Below are positions 1 through 8,983 of a stretch of DNA of 16,683 nt, piece after piece. Within the stretch, counting starts at the first letter, position 1. Every line of letters starts with the position of its first letter. The notes under the pieces were generated by a model. The model was given only the letters and a program-made list of their open reading frames with translations. It was not told where the DNA came from and did no database searches. Source of the DNA: Comamonadaceae bacterium (GTDB lineage: Bacteria; Pseudomonadota; Gammaproteobacteria; Burkholderiales; Burkholderiaceae_C); NCBI GenBank assembly GCA_947372005.1, contig CANBRV010000021.1, positions 1-16,683 of the forward strand, in the 5' to 3' direction. The position numbers and the translations under genes are program-made.

Positions 1-1052
1 GGCAGTTGCCCTGTTTGCTCACCCAATCTTGCAAACATGGCCAAGAGACTTGGAAAACGCTGACGCTGCGACAGTGCACTCGCTAACGTCGCCCCTTCAC
101 GCACTTGCACCAGTGCCTCTAGTGCGTCACGTCGCAGGGCACGGTTGGAAAGTGTCATCGCCGCCGTCTGGAGCCCACGCAAAATAGGAACACCGGCAAG
201 CGCCAGCATTGCCAGCGTGCCACTAAATCTGGCAGCGTTGTAACCGCGTGCAAGTCTGCCAAGAAGAGGCAACTCTAGCCACGCCGCATCAAAGCGCTCC
301 CGAAACGCTTCAGCCCGCAAGGCCATGCGCAACAAGGCTCCCAGCAGCATCAACACCAGCAGCAAGAGCCATCCCCAGTTGCGAATGAAGCTGCTAATGC
401 CCAGCATCGCCACCGTCAAAAACGGCAAGGCACGTTTGCTGCCCGCAAAGACGCTGGCGACTTGCGGCACCACATAGCTGACTAAAAAAATTACGATCAC
501 GGTAGCAATCAAGGTCACGATGGCAGGATAAAGTGCCGCGCCGATCAGCTTGGTTCGCAGTGTTTGCTGCTCTTCCAAGTCGTCGGCGAGTTTATTGAGC
601 ACTTCGCCCAAGTTGCCGCTTTGCTCGCCCGCGCCAATGACGGCGCAGTAGATATCCGAGAACTCACGCGGATGCTGCGCGAGCGCCGTGGCAAAAGGCG
701 ATCCGCCATTGACCTCGGATCGGAGCGCCGCCACGATACCGCGCTGGGCTTCACTTTCCGATTCGTCCACCAACGCTGTGAGCGCACGCTCCAGCGGCAA
801 GCCAGAGCCCACAAGGCCTGCAAGCTGACGCGTCCAAACCGTGAGCGCTGTGGTGTTAAACACGCGGCGCGGGGCAAAAAAGCCGTGCGACTTCGCTGCG
901 CTGTTTGATACGCCAACGACAGCGGTCACTTCCAACGGAATCAGCGACTGTGATCTAAGGTTGCTACGTGCACCACGCGCCGTATCAGCCTCGATGATGC
1001 CCTTGCGGGTTTTGCCGTCAGCTTCTAGGGCGGTGAATTGATAGGCGGGCAT
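1..1052 (-). CDS. gspF: Type II secretion inner-membrane platform protein GspF (3' end outside window)
   Basis: GspF is the polytopic inner-membrane platform protein of the T2SS that contacts the ATPase GspE and GspL. Translating the minus strand from the ATG at 1052 gives 350 open codons to the window edge. The usual length is about 400, so roughly 50 residues are missing. The product starts MPAYQFTALEADGKTRKG, as the family does. It has two T2SSF repeats: the first holds GAGEQSGNLGEVL (about 140-152) and the second holds GEQTGQL at the very edge (344-350). Hydrophobic segments lie near 170-196 and 226-243. The start lies 18 nt after the stop of the restriction-modification gene, with only a weak AAAGA-type ribosome site. 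In most gsp clusters gspF directly follows gspE, but here a 4.3 kb gene separates them. Identity is confident; the C-terminus cannot be checked. Confidence 0.95.
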   Translation of the reverse strand, partial: MPAYQFTALEADGKTRKGIIEADTARGARSNLRSQSLIPLEVTAVVGVSNSAAKSHGFFAPRRVFNTTALTVWTRQLAGLVGSGLPLERALTALVDESESEAQRGIVAALRSEVNGGSPFATALAQHPREFSDIYCAVIGAGEQSGNLGEVLNKLADDLEEQQTLRTKLIGAALYPAIVTLIATVIVIFLVSYVVPQVASVFAGSKRALPFLTVAMLGISSFIRNWGWLLLLVLMLLGALLRMALRAEAFRERFDAAWLELPLLGRLARGYNAARFSGTLAMLALAGVPILRGLQTAAMTLSNRALRRDALEALVQVREGATLASALSQRQRFPSLLAMFARLGEQTGQL

Positions 1053-1070
1053 GATCTATCTTTGCGCGAC

Positions 1071-4000
1071 TTAACTTTGCAACAACTTCAACCAAGCCAG
1101 CACATCCACCTTCGTTTGATATTGCCCAAAGGCTTTGGTGTCTTGCTCGCGCACGATGGGGAAGCTGTCCATGATGTAGGCCGCATCGTTTGCGTCCAAG
1201 CCATAAAGATAAAAGAACACCGCGTCCAGCGCTGCCATGCGCGTGCGGCGCTCGGCCTCATCCCACACAAACGGCGCAAGCACATCGCCGCTCTTGTCCA
1301 CATAGCCCAAGTCTTTGGCAAATGCCGCCATGTCATGCGCGGTGTAGGTCAGCGCCAGAACCTGCGGAATCACGCAGTCGGCGACTGTAGGGTCATCGTG
1401 GTAGCCATTCATCAGCTTGACATCCCGCATGGCTTTAACAAATTTGCGCGGCAAGGGTTTGTCGAAAGCAGCGGGGGTGATAACGGGGAGTTGCTCCAAG
1501 ATAAACCAATTCACGCTTGTGCTCTGAATTTTTTGTCGCGAAACAAAATCAAATACCAATGAGTTTAAATTTGATAACAGGAGTGTCGCTGCCTTCGGAT
1601 AACTCTCGGAGTTTTCGGGCATTGGCAAAAGTAGTGGAAGCTTATTACCTGCAAAAGTACTAGGCACGATGGCGGCAATGATAGTGCGCATATCAGTTCC
1701 ACGCGCTATGTCACGGAAGGCTAAAGCCCAATCTTTTCTTTGGGCTTCAGGAATTGAAGTTTTTAATACCCAATATTGAGGGGTTGGAAAATAACTTGTG
1801 TCTTTTTTGGTGTCGCTTTTTGTGTGATTCGAGACGGTAGCAACTTTTAGGTTGTCATCATTAACATCCACACTTGCAGAGCGATGATCGTATTGATGGA
1901 TCATCCGTCCAACATACAACGGTACAGCCTCGTTGCTTTTTTTATCCCTCCAGCGGTTTAACGGTGCGCGTTGATAACCTTGCTTAATTAGCTCGTCTTC
2001 TTTTAAAAACAAGTGCGAATCGTTAGTCATGTGGAACATGGTCGCGTATTTCACTGGCCACACTTTGACAGCCGAAGCTTGTCCTAGTGACTCGCTTATC
2101 ACGCCATGCTTCACCAGCACAGGGTGCTGAGCATAGAGCTTGAGAGTAATGTCCGCATCGCGTCTGTTACGGAAAATTGGCGCTGCGCCCGTGTTGGGAT
2201 TGACGCGGTCAAAGTCTTGGCTAGAGAGCGCGAGCATACGGCTTGGGTCATCCAACTCGGCCAAACTGTGCAGGTAAAACGCACAACGGCTAGGCAACGC
2301 TACAGGCGGCTCATCCATTGTCATACGCGGCGTTTTACCAAACACCAAGGCAGAAAATTTAAAGCTGGCGTGCACGTCCGGGAAAAACACTTTGCGGTTT
2401 TCAAAATCAAATAGCGCGTGCAATTTGCCTGTGCTGCTGATGGATTTAAAAAACGTCGACGCGCCTTTGTCTGCCGCAATACCGCTAGGGGTAATGAGCG
2501 CCACAATGCCTTGCTCGTTAATCAAACTTTGCGCCCGTTCAATGAACAGGCTGTAGAGATTCACGTCACCACCGCCTAAGAGCGGATAGTCGCCCGAGCC
2601 TAATTTGCCGTTACTCAAAACTCTAGCATTCGCTTCGGCACGAGAGGTCGCTTGCAAATAACTATCCCATAGTTGTGATTTGTTTTTTTGCAACTCACCA
2701 ATTAACCGTTTGCGATCTGCGGCTCTAGCCTGTGCAGCAATCCGAGGGTCACGCTCGGCAAACCACTCTACTTCTTGTAGCTTGATGCGATCCCACGGTG
2801 GATTTCCAATGACGGCATCGAAACCCGCGTCTTTTTTAGGCTTATCACTGCCACCAAATACTGTTGGAAATTGAACGCGCCAGTGGAAAAAAGTTTCTTG
2901 CTGCGCAAGCTTCTCCGCTTGTTCCATGAGGTCGTTGGCTGCTTGCACCCCCGCATCATCTCCACCCAGTTTCCCTGCGTGCAAAACAGCAACAAGGTTA
3001 TGACTGGGATCTAACAATTGACGCAAGCCGTTGTAGTGCGCGTGTTGCCCAGCAGCGATCTCGGCCTCTAACGTTTTAACGTCTTTAGGTAATTTAAAAA
3101 GTTGCGGCAATTTAGCAATATCACTGACAGGCCAACCTGGTATCAACCAGCGCAGTGCACGCCAAAAATCCATGACCGCCAAAATGGGCGCGGCCTGCTC
3201 TTTTGCTTCTAGCGCGAGTTGCTTAGATAGCCGCGCTTCAGCGATGTCCACATCTGTTAAATCTGCCACTTGAGCGATATTGGCAGCGGCTTTGCCTAAA
3301 CGATCAAACTCGGTTTGCAATAACAACGCACCTAAGTTTTGAATGTCCTTTTGTACGTTCGGTAACTGCTCGCCATGCAAACTATCACCCACTTGCAAGT
3401 GGTGGTCTAAAAAGCTGAGTGGCGCACCCACGGTAAAGGTATGGAGCCAAAGTGCCGTTTTAGCCAGCTCCACCGCCATGGCGTTTTTATCAACGCCAAA
3501 AATGCTCTTCTTCAAAATCATGCGGCGCACGATGTGGCGGTCGTCTAACTGCGCATCCGTCACTGCCCAGCCATGTGTTTTGGCGGTTGTCTTAATGCTT
3601 TGCCGAATGGCCGCTATGCGCTGCAGGACGGGGCTTTGCCAAGGGCGGCCTGCTTCCGCTAAATGCTTAGCCCAGCTTTGATCGTTCACTTGAAGTGTGG
3701 CGCTTGCTACGGCCTCCAGCACGCGATCCGCAAGGTCATCCACCAACGCCACCAAGAAGTGGCCGCTGCCCATAGCTGGGTCGCAAATTTTTAGCTCAAG
3801 GATTTGCTGAGCAGGATCTACAGCATCCAAAGCATCCCAGTCGCCAGGATTGAGAGAGGTTTTCTTTGAGAGTTTTTTGAGATGCGCGTCAAAAGCATCC
3901 CAGCGTGTTTGCGCCAGTTGTCCCACCGATTCGCGCAAAATTAAACGCACCAAATCGTCATGTGTGTAATAGCTGCCCGAGACTTTGCGGGCAAAGCTGG

Positions 4001-5417
4001 AAGGGGCAGCCACAACACGGTCAATCTCTAGCTTGTCTTTGTAATCATCCTTAGCCTGCACCTCGTGCACAAGGTTGTATTCCAGCAAACGCTCGTAAAT
4101 GCCACCCAAGTGCGCGACCGCCAAGTCACGGTAGTTAATCCAGCCGCGCAGCAAATCTTCGGTACGACGAGAGAGAGCGTCGATGATGGGTGCCATCACC
4201 TTATCTGGAACTTTTGCGCGGTTTAGCAGTGCAGAGCGAGACCAGCTAAACAGTCCGCCGTTGTAGGCGGGCATCCCAATATCGTCGTCGCCTTGGTCAA
4301 TCAGTTCCGTTACGCCTTTTAGCGATAACCAGATGTTCGACATCGTGCTGGAGAACGTACTGCCCACATCAACTTTGGCCTGCACGTCTAAACGAATGCG
4401 CCGCACGCTGTAAGGCGTATAGCGTTCGTCACGCACAGGTAACAAATTACGGTCTTCAGCGTAAAACAAAAACAGCAAGCGATAGAGCAGCACCAGCGCG
4501 GCTTCGCGCACTTCGACTAAGTACTCAGGTGTGTATTGCGGACGGATAAATTGACCGTAACCCACTTTATGCGTTTGTGCGTGCAAGTCGCCACGTGCCA
4601 GCGCATCCGCCAATTTTGGAAAGATATCGTCAAACACCCGAGCACCCAAATCTTGCGATACTTTTTCTTCGTACAGACGCGCTTCGTTTAAAGCATAGGC
4701 ATGGAATGTGCGCTGCGCGTTGTCCCACTCTTGCGGCAAAAAGGCTTGCTTTTGAAAGAACAAATAAAACAGTTTGAGCGCGTGGCTAGGTTCGATTTCC
4801 TCTAGCTCGTGCTGGATGCCGCTAATTTTTAACGCTGCCGCTACATCGACTTCAAAAAAATCTTCTGAGCGTGAACGCGCGTCTTGCCAATACAGCCTCC
4901 ACACGTTGCCGTTGGTGAGCACGCCCCACTTGACGGCGCGGTCGGAAACGACATCGGCACGGCTGAGATAGCGCAGCATCTGGCTCGACGGCGCGTCGGG
5001 GTCGTAGGCCTCAGACGCGTCGCCCCTATCTAACGGACGCAGCCAGCGTTTGGCCTCTAGCACGGCGATGCCATGCCGATAGCGACGGTCGTCTTTGGAC
5101 TCCGCCAGTGCTAAAGTTTTTTTGTCGTTATTGGCAAACAACAAGCAATCGGGAACATCCTCGCGGCGCTTGCTCGATAAATTAACTTGCGGCAAAAAAT
5201 CATCTTGCCAACCTAAAGCAACGAGCACTTTGTAGATGATTTCGGATTCTGTCTGCGCTTCGTTAATGGTGCTACTGGCATTCACACCCGCTGCTGCGTA
5301 GATGCCGCGCAACTTAACTTCAAAGTCGGCAAAGTCATGTGCGAGTGCGGCTTCGTAGCACGGAGTCCCTTGAACACCGCGCAATAAAAAATCTTGTGTA
5401 AAAAGTTGGCCTTGCAT
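1071..5417 (-). CDS. Single-chain type IIG-like restriction-modification enzyme (Eco57I-type N6-adenine methyltransferase with N-terminal nuclease)
   Basis: This 1448-residue protein is predicted to both cut and methylate DNA. The N-terminus carries a PD-(D/E)XK-like signature: P89-D90 followed by E121-A-K123, in a context resembling HsdR N-terminal nucleases. The methyltransferase core follows in gamma-class order. Motif X is GSYYTHDDLVRLIL (481-494), motif I is DPAMGSGHFLVAL (546-558) and motif IV is NPPW (872-875), where NPPY/W is the catalytic motif of N6-adenine methyltransferases. The segment FDFENRKVFFPDVHASFKF (about 1003-1021) resembles Eco57I and PglX proteins, and residues about 1140-1306 may be the target-recognition domain. 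No separate specificity subunit, second methyltransferase or BREX/DISARM partner is nearby. The gene sits between gspE (7 nt gap) and gspF (18 nt gap) with no room for its own promoter. A PglX-like methylase without cutting activity is the main alternative, but the nuclease motif argues against it. Confidence 0.88.
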   Translation of the reverse strand: MQGQLFTQDFLLRGVQGTPCYEAALAHDFADFEVKLRGIYAAAGVNASSTINEAQTESEIIYKVLVALGWQDDFLPQVNLSSKRREDVPDCLLFANNDKKTLALAESKDDRRYRHGIAVLEAKRWLRPLDRGDASEAYDPDAPSSQMLRYLSRADVVSDRAVKWGVLTNGNVWRLYWQDARSRSEDFFEVDVAAALKISGIQHELEEIEPSHALKLFYLFFQKQAFLPQEWDNAQRTFHAYALNEARLYEEKVSQDLGARVFDDIFPKLADALARGDLHAQTHKVGYGQFIRPQYTPEYLVEVREAALVLLYRLLFLFYAEDRNLLPVRDERYTPYSVRRIRLDVQAKVDVGSTFSSTMSNIWLSLKGVTELIDQGDDDIGMPAYNGGLFSWSRSALLNRAKVPDKVMAPIIDALSRRTEDLLRGWINYRDLAVAHLGGIYERLLEYNLVHEVQAKDDYKDKLEIDRVVAAPSSFARKVSGSYYTHDDLVRLILRESVGQLAQTRWDAFDAHLKKLSKKTSLNPGDWDALDAVDPAQQILELKICDPAMGSGHFLVALVDDLADRVLEAVASATLQVNDQSWAKHLAEAGRPWQSPVLQRIAAIRQSIKTTAKTHGWAVTDAQLDDRHIVRRMILKKSIFGVDKNAMAVELAKTALWLHTFTVGAPLSFLDHHLQVGDSLHGEQLPNVQKDIQNLGALLLQTEFDRLGKAAANIAQVADLTDVDIAEARLSKQLALEAKEQAAPILAVMDFWRALRWLIPGWPVSDIAKLPQLFKLPKDVKTLEAEIAAGQHAHYNGLRQLLDPSHNLVAVLHAGKLGGDDAGVQAANDLMEQAEKLAQQETFFHWRVQFPTVFGGSDKPKKDAGFDAVIGNPPWDRIKLQEVEWFAERDPRIAAQARAADRKRLIGELQKNKSQLWDSYLQATSRAEANARVLSNGKLGSGDYPLLGGGDVNLYSLFIERAQSLINEQGIVALITPSGIAADKGASTFFKSISSTGKLHALFDFENRKVFFPDVHASFKFSALVFGKTPRMTMDEPPVALPSRCAFYLHSLAELDDPSRMLALSSQDFDRVNPNTGAAPIFRNRRDADITLKLYAQHPVLVKHGVISESLGQASAVKVWPVKYATMFHMTNDSHLFLKEDELIKQGYQRAPLNRWRDKKSNEAVPLYVGRMIHQYDHRSASVDVNDDNLKVATVSNHTKSDTKKDTSYFPTPQYWVLKTSIPEAQRKDWALAFRDIARGTDMRTIIAAIVPSTFAGNKLPLLLPMPENSESYPKAATLLLSNLNSLVFDFVSRQKIQSTSVNWFILEQLPVITPAAFDKPLPRKFVKAMRDVKLMNGYHDDPTVADCVIPQVLALTYTAHDMAAFAKDLGYVDKSGDVLAPFVWDEAERRTRMAALDAVFFYLYGLDANDAAYIMDSFPIVREQDTKAFGQYQTKVDVLAWLKLLQS
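1500..2000 (-). other. AT-rich candidate target-recognition domain of the restriction-modification gene
   Basis: This stretch encodes about residues 1140-1306 of the type IIG-like enzyme, C-terminal to its methyltransferase core, where target recognition usually lies in single-chain enzymes. It includes YVGRMIHQYDHRS (1168-1180) and the TPQYWVL region, both typical of Eco57I/PglX-like C-termini. A hand count over 1501-1920 gives about 42% GC, below the secretion genes around it. The boundaries are approximate and the domain call is inferred from position and composition. Confidence 0.45.
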
Positions 5418-5424
5418 GATGCTT

Positions 5425-6819
5425 TTAGTCTCTCGTCACGCGAACCAACTCTTCGCGACTGGTGATGCCACTTGCAATCAAACGTTCGCCGTCTTCGCGC
5501 ATCAGCTGCATCCCGCCTGCAATGGCGGCTTCGCGGATGTGTGCTTCGCTAGCGTTTGTATGAATGAGCGCCTTCATCGGCTCATCAGTCACGAGTAATT
5601 CAAAAATGCCTGTGCGACCTGAATACCCTGTATGACTGCATTCGCTACAGCCCTCGCCGCTACATGCTTTGCAGAGCTTACGCACCAAGCGCTGGCCGAG
5701 CACACCAAGCAGAGACGAACTAAGTAAAAACGGCTCAATCCCCATGTCGATGAGCCTTGTGACGGCGCTGGCAGCGTCGTTGGTGTGTAGCGTTGCCAGC
5801 ACCAAGTGGCCAGTGAGCGAAGCTTGAATCGCAATTTGCGCGGTTTCAAAATCGCGGATCTCGCCAATCATGATGACGTCGGGGTCTTGGCGCAAGATGG
5901 CTCTGAGCGCCTTGGCAAAGTCGAGATCAATTTTGGCGTTGACCTGTGTTTGTCCAATGCCCGCAAGCTCATACTCAATAGGGTCTTCCACGGTCATGAT
6001 GTTGCTGGTGCGCGCATCCAGCTTGCCAAGCGCCGAGTACAGCGTGGTGGTTTTTCCCGAGCCTGTAGGCCCCGTGACAAGAATAATGCCGTGCGGCTGC
6101 TCGATCAAATGCAAGAAACGTTTGAGCGTCTCGCCTTGCATACCCACCGCTTCTAGCGTGAGTTTGGACTCGCTCTTATCGAGTAAGCGCAGCACGGCGC
6201 GTTCGCCATAAGCCGAGGGTAGCGTCGAGACGCGCACATCCACCGCGCGAGTGCCGATGCGAAGCGAAATGCGACCGTCTTGCGGCAAACGCTTTTCGGC
6301 GATGTCCAGTTCCGCCATGATCTTGAGGCGTGAAATCAACGCGGCGTGCAAAGCGCGATTGGGCTGCACCACTTCGCGCAATGCCCCGTCCACTCTAAAG
6401 CGCACGACGGAATGGCGCTCATAAGGCTCGATGTGGATATCACTCGCACCATCACGCGCGGCTTGCGTCAGCAGCGCATTGAGCATTCGGATGATGGGTG
6501 CGTCGCCTGCGGACTCCAGTAAATCCTCCACCGCTGGCAGCTCTTGCATCATGCGCGAGAGGTCGGCGTCAGATTGCACTTCGCTCACCACTTGCTGAGC
6601 GCTGGACTCGCCGCTAGCATAGGCTTGGCTGATGCGCGTGGCAAGTTCCGTGTCTTCCAGCTGCTCAACTCTGAGGCCTTGCTGTGCGTATTTGCGGCGC
6701 ACCTCTGATATACCAGAAGCCTTGCTGGTTATGGCTTGCAGCAGAGTCAACTCGGCGCCATTGTCCACAAGCAATAGCTGCTGGGTACGAGCAAAAGCGT
6801 AAGGCAATGGGTAACGCAT
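5425..6819 (-). CDS. gspE: Type II secretion cytoplasmic ATPase GspE
   Basis: GspE is the cytoplasmic hexameric ATPase that drives pseudopilus assembly; it docks on GspL and GspF. I place the start at the ATG at 6819 (MRYPLPYAFARTQQ), 4 nt after the gspD stop, because this is where family-like sequence begins. An in-frame ATG at 6855 would add 12 residues and overlap gspD. From the chosen start the protein has 464 residues. Visible motifs are Walker A GPTGSGKTTT (250-259), the Asp box TVEDPIEYE, Walker B VIMIGEIRD (315-323) and the His box TLHTNDAASAV. The zinc-binding tetracysteine region is present (C383, C386, C391, C394), but the two CxxC pairs are only four residues apart, far closer than in typical GspE. 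The gene is complete and directly follows gspD; the restriction-modification gene follows it. Confidence 0.97.
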   Translation of the reverse strand: MRYPLPYAFARTQQLLLVDNGAELTLLQAITSKASGISEVRRKYAQQGLRVEQLEDTELATRISQAYASGESSAQQVVSEVQSDADLSRMMQELPAVEDLLESAGDAPIIRMLNALLTQAARDGASDIHIEPYERHSVVRFRVDGALREVVQPNRALHAALISRLKIMAELDIAEKRLPQDGRISLRIGTRAVDVRVSTLPSAYGERAVLRLLDKSESKLTLEAVGMQGETLKRFLHLIEQPHGIILVTGPTGSGKTTTLYSALGKLDARTSNIMTVEDPIEYELAGIGQTQVNAKIDLDFAKALRAILRQDPDVIMIGEIRDFETAQIAIQASLTGHLVLATLHTNDAASAVTRLIDMGIEPFLLSSSLLGVLGQRLVRKLCKACSGEGCSECSHTGYSGRTGIFELLVTDEPMKALIHTNASEAHIREAAIAGGMQLMREDGERLIASGITSREELVRVTRD

Positions 6820-6823
6820 GAGC

Positions 6824-8983
6824 TTATTTGGCTGGCGTTGGTTGGGCTGGTGCAAGCGGTGACATTTGCATCAACGGCGAGTTTTTAAGCGGCGTATTTT
6901 CTGGCAGCACGGGCACACCAAAGTTAAATCGTGGCGAGTTGAATTTATCGAGATCCGCTTGGTTAAGTTGCAAGCTGCGCATATTCTCGAAACGCTGCAA
7001 AGACAACGCCTCGGTACTGGCTCCATCACGCACAATGACAGGGCGCAAAAACACCATTAAATTGGTCTTTGCTCGGCTTTTGGTTTCACTACGAAAGAGC
7101 GCTCCGAAAAAAGGGATGTCAGCCAAGCCTGGCACACGGTTTTGGTTGCTCGCTTGCGTATCTTGCAAAAGACCGCCGAGCACCACAACCGCGCCGTCAT
7201 CCACAATGACATTGGATTCAAGTGAGCGTTTATTGGTAACCAAGCCCGTAGTCGAATTAACCGATGCAGAATCGACACTGGATACCTCTTGGAAGATGGT
7301 CATCTTGATTGTTCCATTTTCACTAATTTGCGGCTTAATCCGCAACGTAATACCAACATCTTTACGCTCTATCGTTTGAAAAGGGTTTGAGGTGCTGCCG
7401 TTTGAATTGTTGGTGTACTGTCCCGTGAGAAAGGGTACGTTTTGACCCACCACAATCTTGGCTTCTTCGTTATCGAGTGTTAGCAAGTTAGGCGTAGACA
7501 GCACATTGCCATCGCCCGTTGTTTCTAAAAAATTAGCCAATGCACCAAGCACATAGACGCCACCCGTTTTATGTGCTACGCCCACATTGAGGCCTGCACC
7601 TGGCGAAACGGTACTGCCTAAGGTGCCTGCCGCAGCAGCTGCGCTAAGCCCCAATATATTGCTGCCACCTGAGCCAAAGTTAGTGCCTAAAACACCAATA
7701 TTGGTATCACCTCGACCGCCTAGTGCACCTTGCCACTGCACACCAAATGCAGCAGCCTTATTGCTGTTCACTTCAGCGATCAAACTCTCCACAAACACTT
7801 GCGCACGGCGCACATCTAGCTTGTCGATGACGGCACGCAATTGGCGGTACTGCGGCTCTAGCGCAGTAATGATGAGTGAGTTGGTAGCAGGATCCGCTTG
7901 AATTTGCCCGCCCGTACTAGGCTGGGCGCTCACCGCAATCGGCGTAGTCACTGCGCTGCCTGCGATCGCTGTACTTGTGCTCGTCGTGGTCGCGCTACTG
8001 GCTAGCGCCGTATTGGCAGCGCCGCCTGAGGCTGTCGCCTGCAAAGCAGCTCGCAAAGTGATCGCCAGCTTAGTAGCATCGGCATTTTTAAGTGGTACAA
8101 CATAAATATTGCCCGCTGCGCCATTGCCATTGGCGGCTGGTTGGTCAAGCTGCCGAATAAGCGATTTGGCTAACGATAAACGCGCCGGATTAGCCGCTCT
8201 TAGGATGAGCGCATTGCTACGCGGCTCTGCCACCACTGTTGTTTTAAAGGTCGCGTCTGCTGTACCGCCCGCAGGCGTAGCGCCTGTGCTGCTGGACTCC
8301 AGCAAGCGCAGCAGTAATGGCGCCATATCGTTGGCCAAGCCATTTTTAAGTGGTACGATTTCAATATCTGTCGCATTCGCCACATCTAGCGCAGCGATGA
8401 TTCGAGTGATCCGATTTAAGTTTTCGTTGTAGTCAGTGATGATGAGCGAGTTATTGCTGGTGCTAACGTTGATGGTGTTGTTAGGGCTAATCAAGGGCCG
8501 CAAAATAGGCACCAAGTTATTCGCGTTTTCAAAATTGAGCGTAAAGATTTTGGTAACGATTTGATTTCCTGCGCTCTTGCTGGTCTCACCCGGCGCAATC
8601 ACCGTGCTTTCCCCGCCTTGCAGCTTGGCATCCGCTTCAGGAACGACTTTATAGAGTCCACCAGACTCCACAACGGTAAAGCCTTGCAAACGTAAAGCGC
8701 TTAAAAATTGATTAAAAGCCTCGGCGCCGCCAACGGGCTTTTCCGTGGATAAATTCATTTGGCCTTTAACGCGAGGGTCAACGACCACATTGCGATTGGT
8801 AAGCGTCGCAATGGTGCGAGCTATTGCTTCGATTTCCGCATTAACAAAGTTAAGCGTGACAGGTGCCGTTTTTGCCGTGGGCGCGGGGCCGTTCTTCTTT
8901 GGCGTTTGCGCCCAAGCGCCCAGCACCCCGCTCAGCACAAGGCATGTTAAAACGAAAAATGATTTCATAAATAAGTGTCTCAT
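6824..8983 (-). CDS. gspD: Type II secretion outer-membrane secretin GspD
   Basis: GspD forms the outer-membrane secretin channel. The 719-residue product has an N-terminal signal peptide (hydrophobic core about 7-24, probable cleavage after AWA at 24-26). The periplasmic N0 domain follows (about 43-113), then N1 (about 145-205), N2 (about 206-285), N3 (about 293-395) and the secretin domain (about 396-650). The secretin domain includes VPFLTGQ (517-523), GITLRIKPQI and the signature VVVLGGLLQDTQASNQNRVPG with IPFFGALF. A Ser/Thr/Ala/Gly-rich insert splits N3 at about 313-360. A C-terminal tail ends in a Pro-rich segment. The start ATG at 8983 overlaps the gspN stop as ATGA; a second ATG at 8968 (MKSFFVL) would still give a good signal peptide. 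Confidence 0.97.
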   Translation of the reverse strand: MRHLFMKSFFVLTCLVLSGVLGAWAQTPKKNGPAPTAKTAPVTLNFVNAEIEAIARTIATLTNRNVVVDPRVKGQMNLSTEKPVGGAEAFNQFLSALRLQGFTVVESGGLYKVVPEADAKLQGGESTVIAPGETSKSAGNQIVTKIFTLNFENANNLVPILRPLISPNNTINVSTSNNSLIITDYNENLNRITRIIAALDVANATDIEIVPLKNGLANDMAPLLLRLLESSSTGATPAGGTADATFKTTVVAEPRSNALILRAANPARLSLAKSLIRQLDQPAANGNGAAGNIYVVPLKNADATKLAITLRAALQATASGGAANTALASSATTTSTSTAIAGSAVTTPIAVSAQPSTGGQIQADPATNSLIITALEPQYRQLRAVIDKLDVRRAQVFVESLIAEVNSNKAAAFGVQWQGALGGRGDTNIGVLGTNFGSGGSNILGLSAAAAAGTLGSTVSPGAGLNVGVAHKTGGVYVLGALANFLETTGDGNVLSTPNLLTLDNEEAKIVVGQNVPFLTGQYTNNSNGSTSNPFQTIERKDVGITLRIKPQISENGTIKMTIFQEVSSVDSASVNSTTGLVTNKRSLESNVIVDDGAVVVLGGLLQDTQASNQNRVPGLADIPFFGALFRSETKSRAKTNLMVFLRPVIVRDGASTEALSLQRFENMRSLQLNQADLDKFNSPRFNFGVPVLPENTPLKNSPLMQMSPLAPAQPTPAK

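Noticed and set aside
1038..1562. Plus-strand open frame of 174 codons opposite the end of the restriction gene
   Set aside because: It lies wholly antisense to the restriction-modification gene, ends by chance in the AT-rich region and shows no recognisable domain or ribosome site.
1071..5417. BREX PglX or DISARM methyltransferase as the identity of the large gene
   Set aside because: The Eco57I-like core and C-terminal motifs overlap with PglX, but the N-terminal PD...EAK nuclease signature fits a self-contained type IIG enzyme better. No brx, pgl or drm partner genes are in the window, where all neighbours are T2SS genes.
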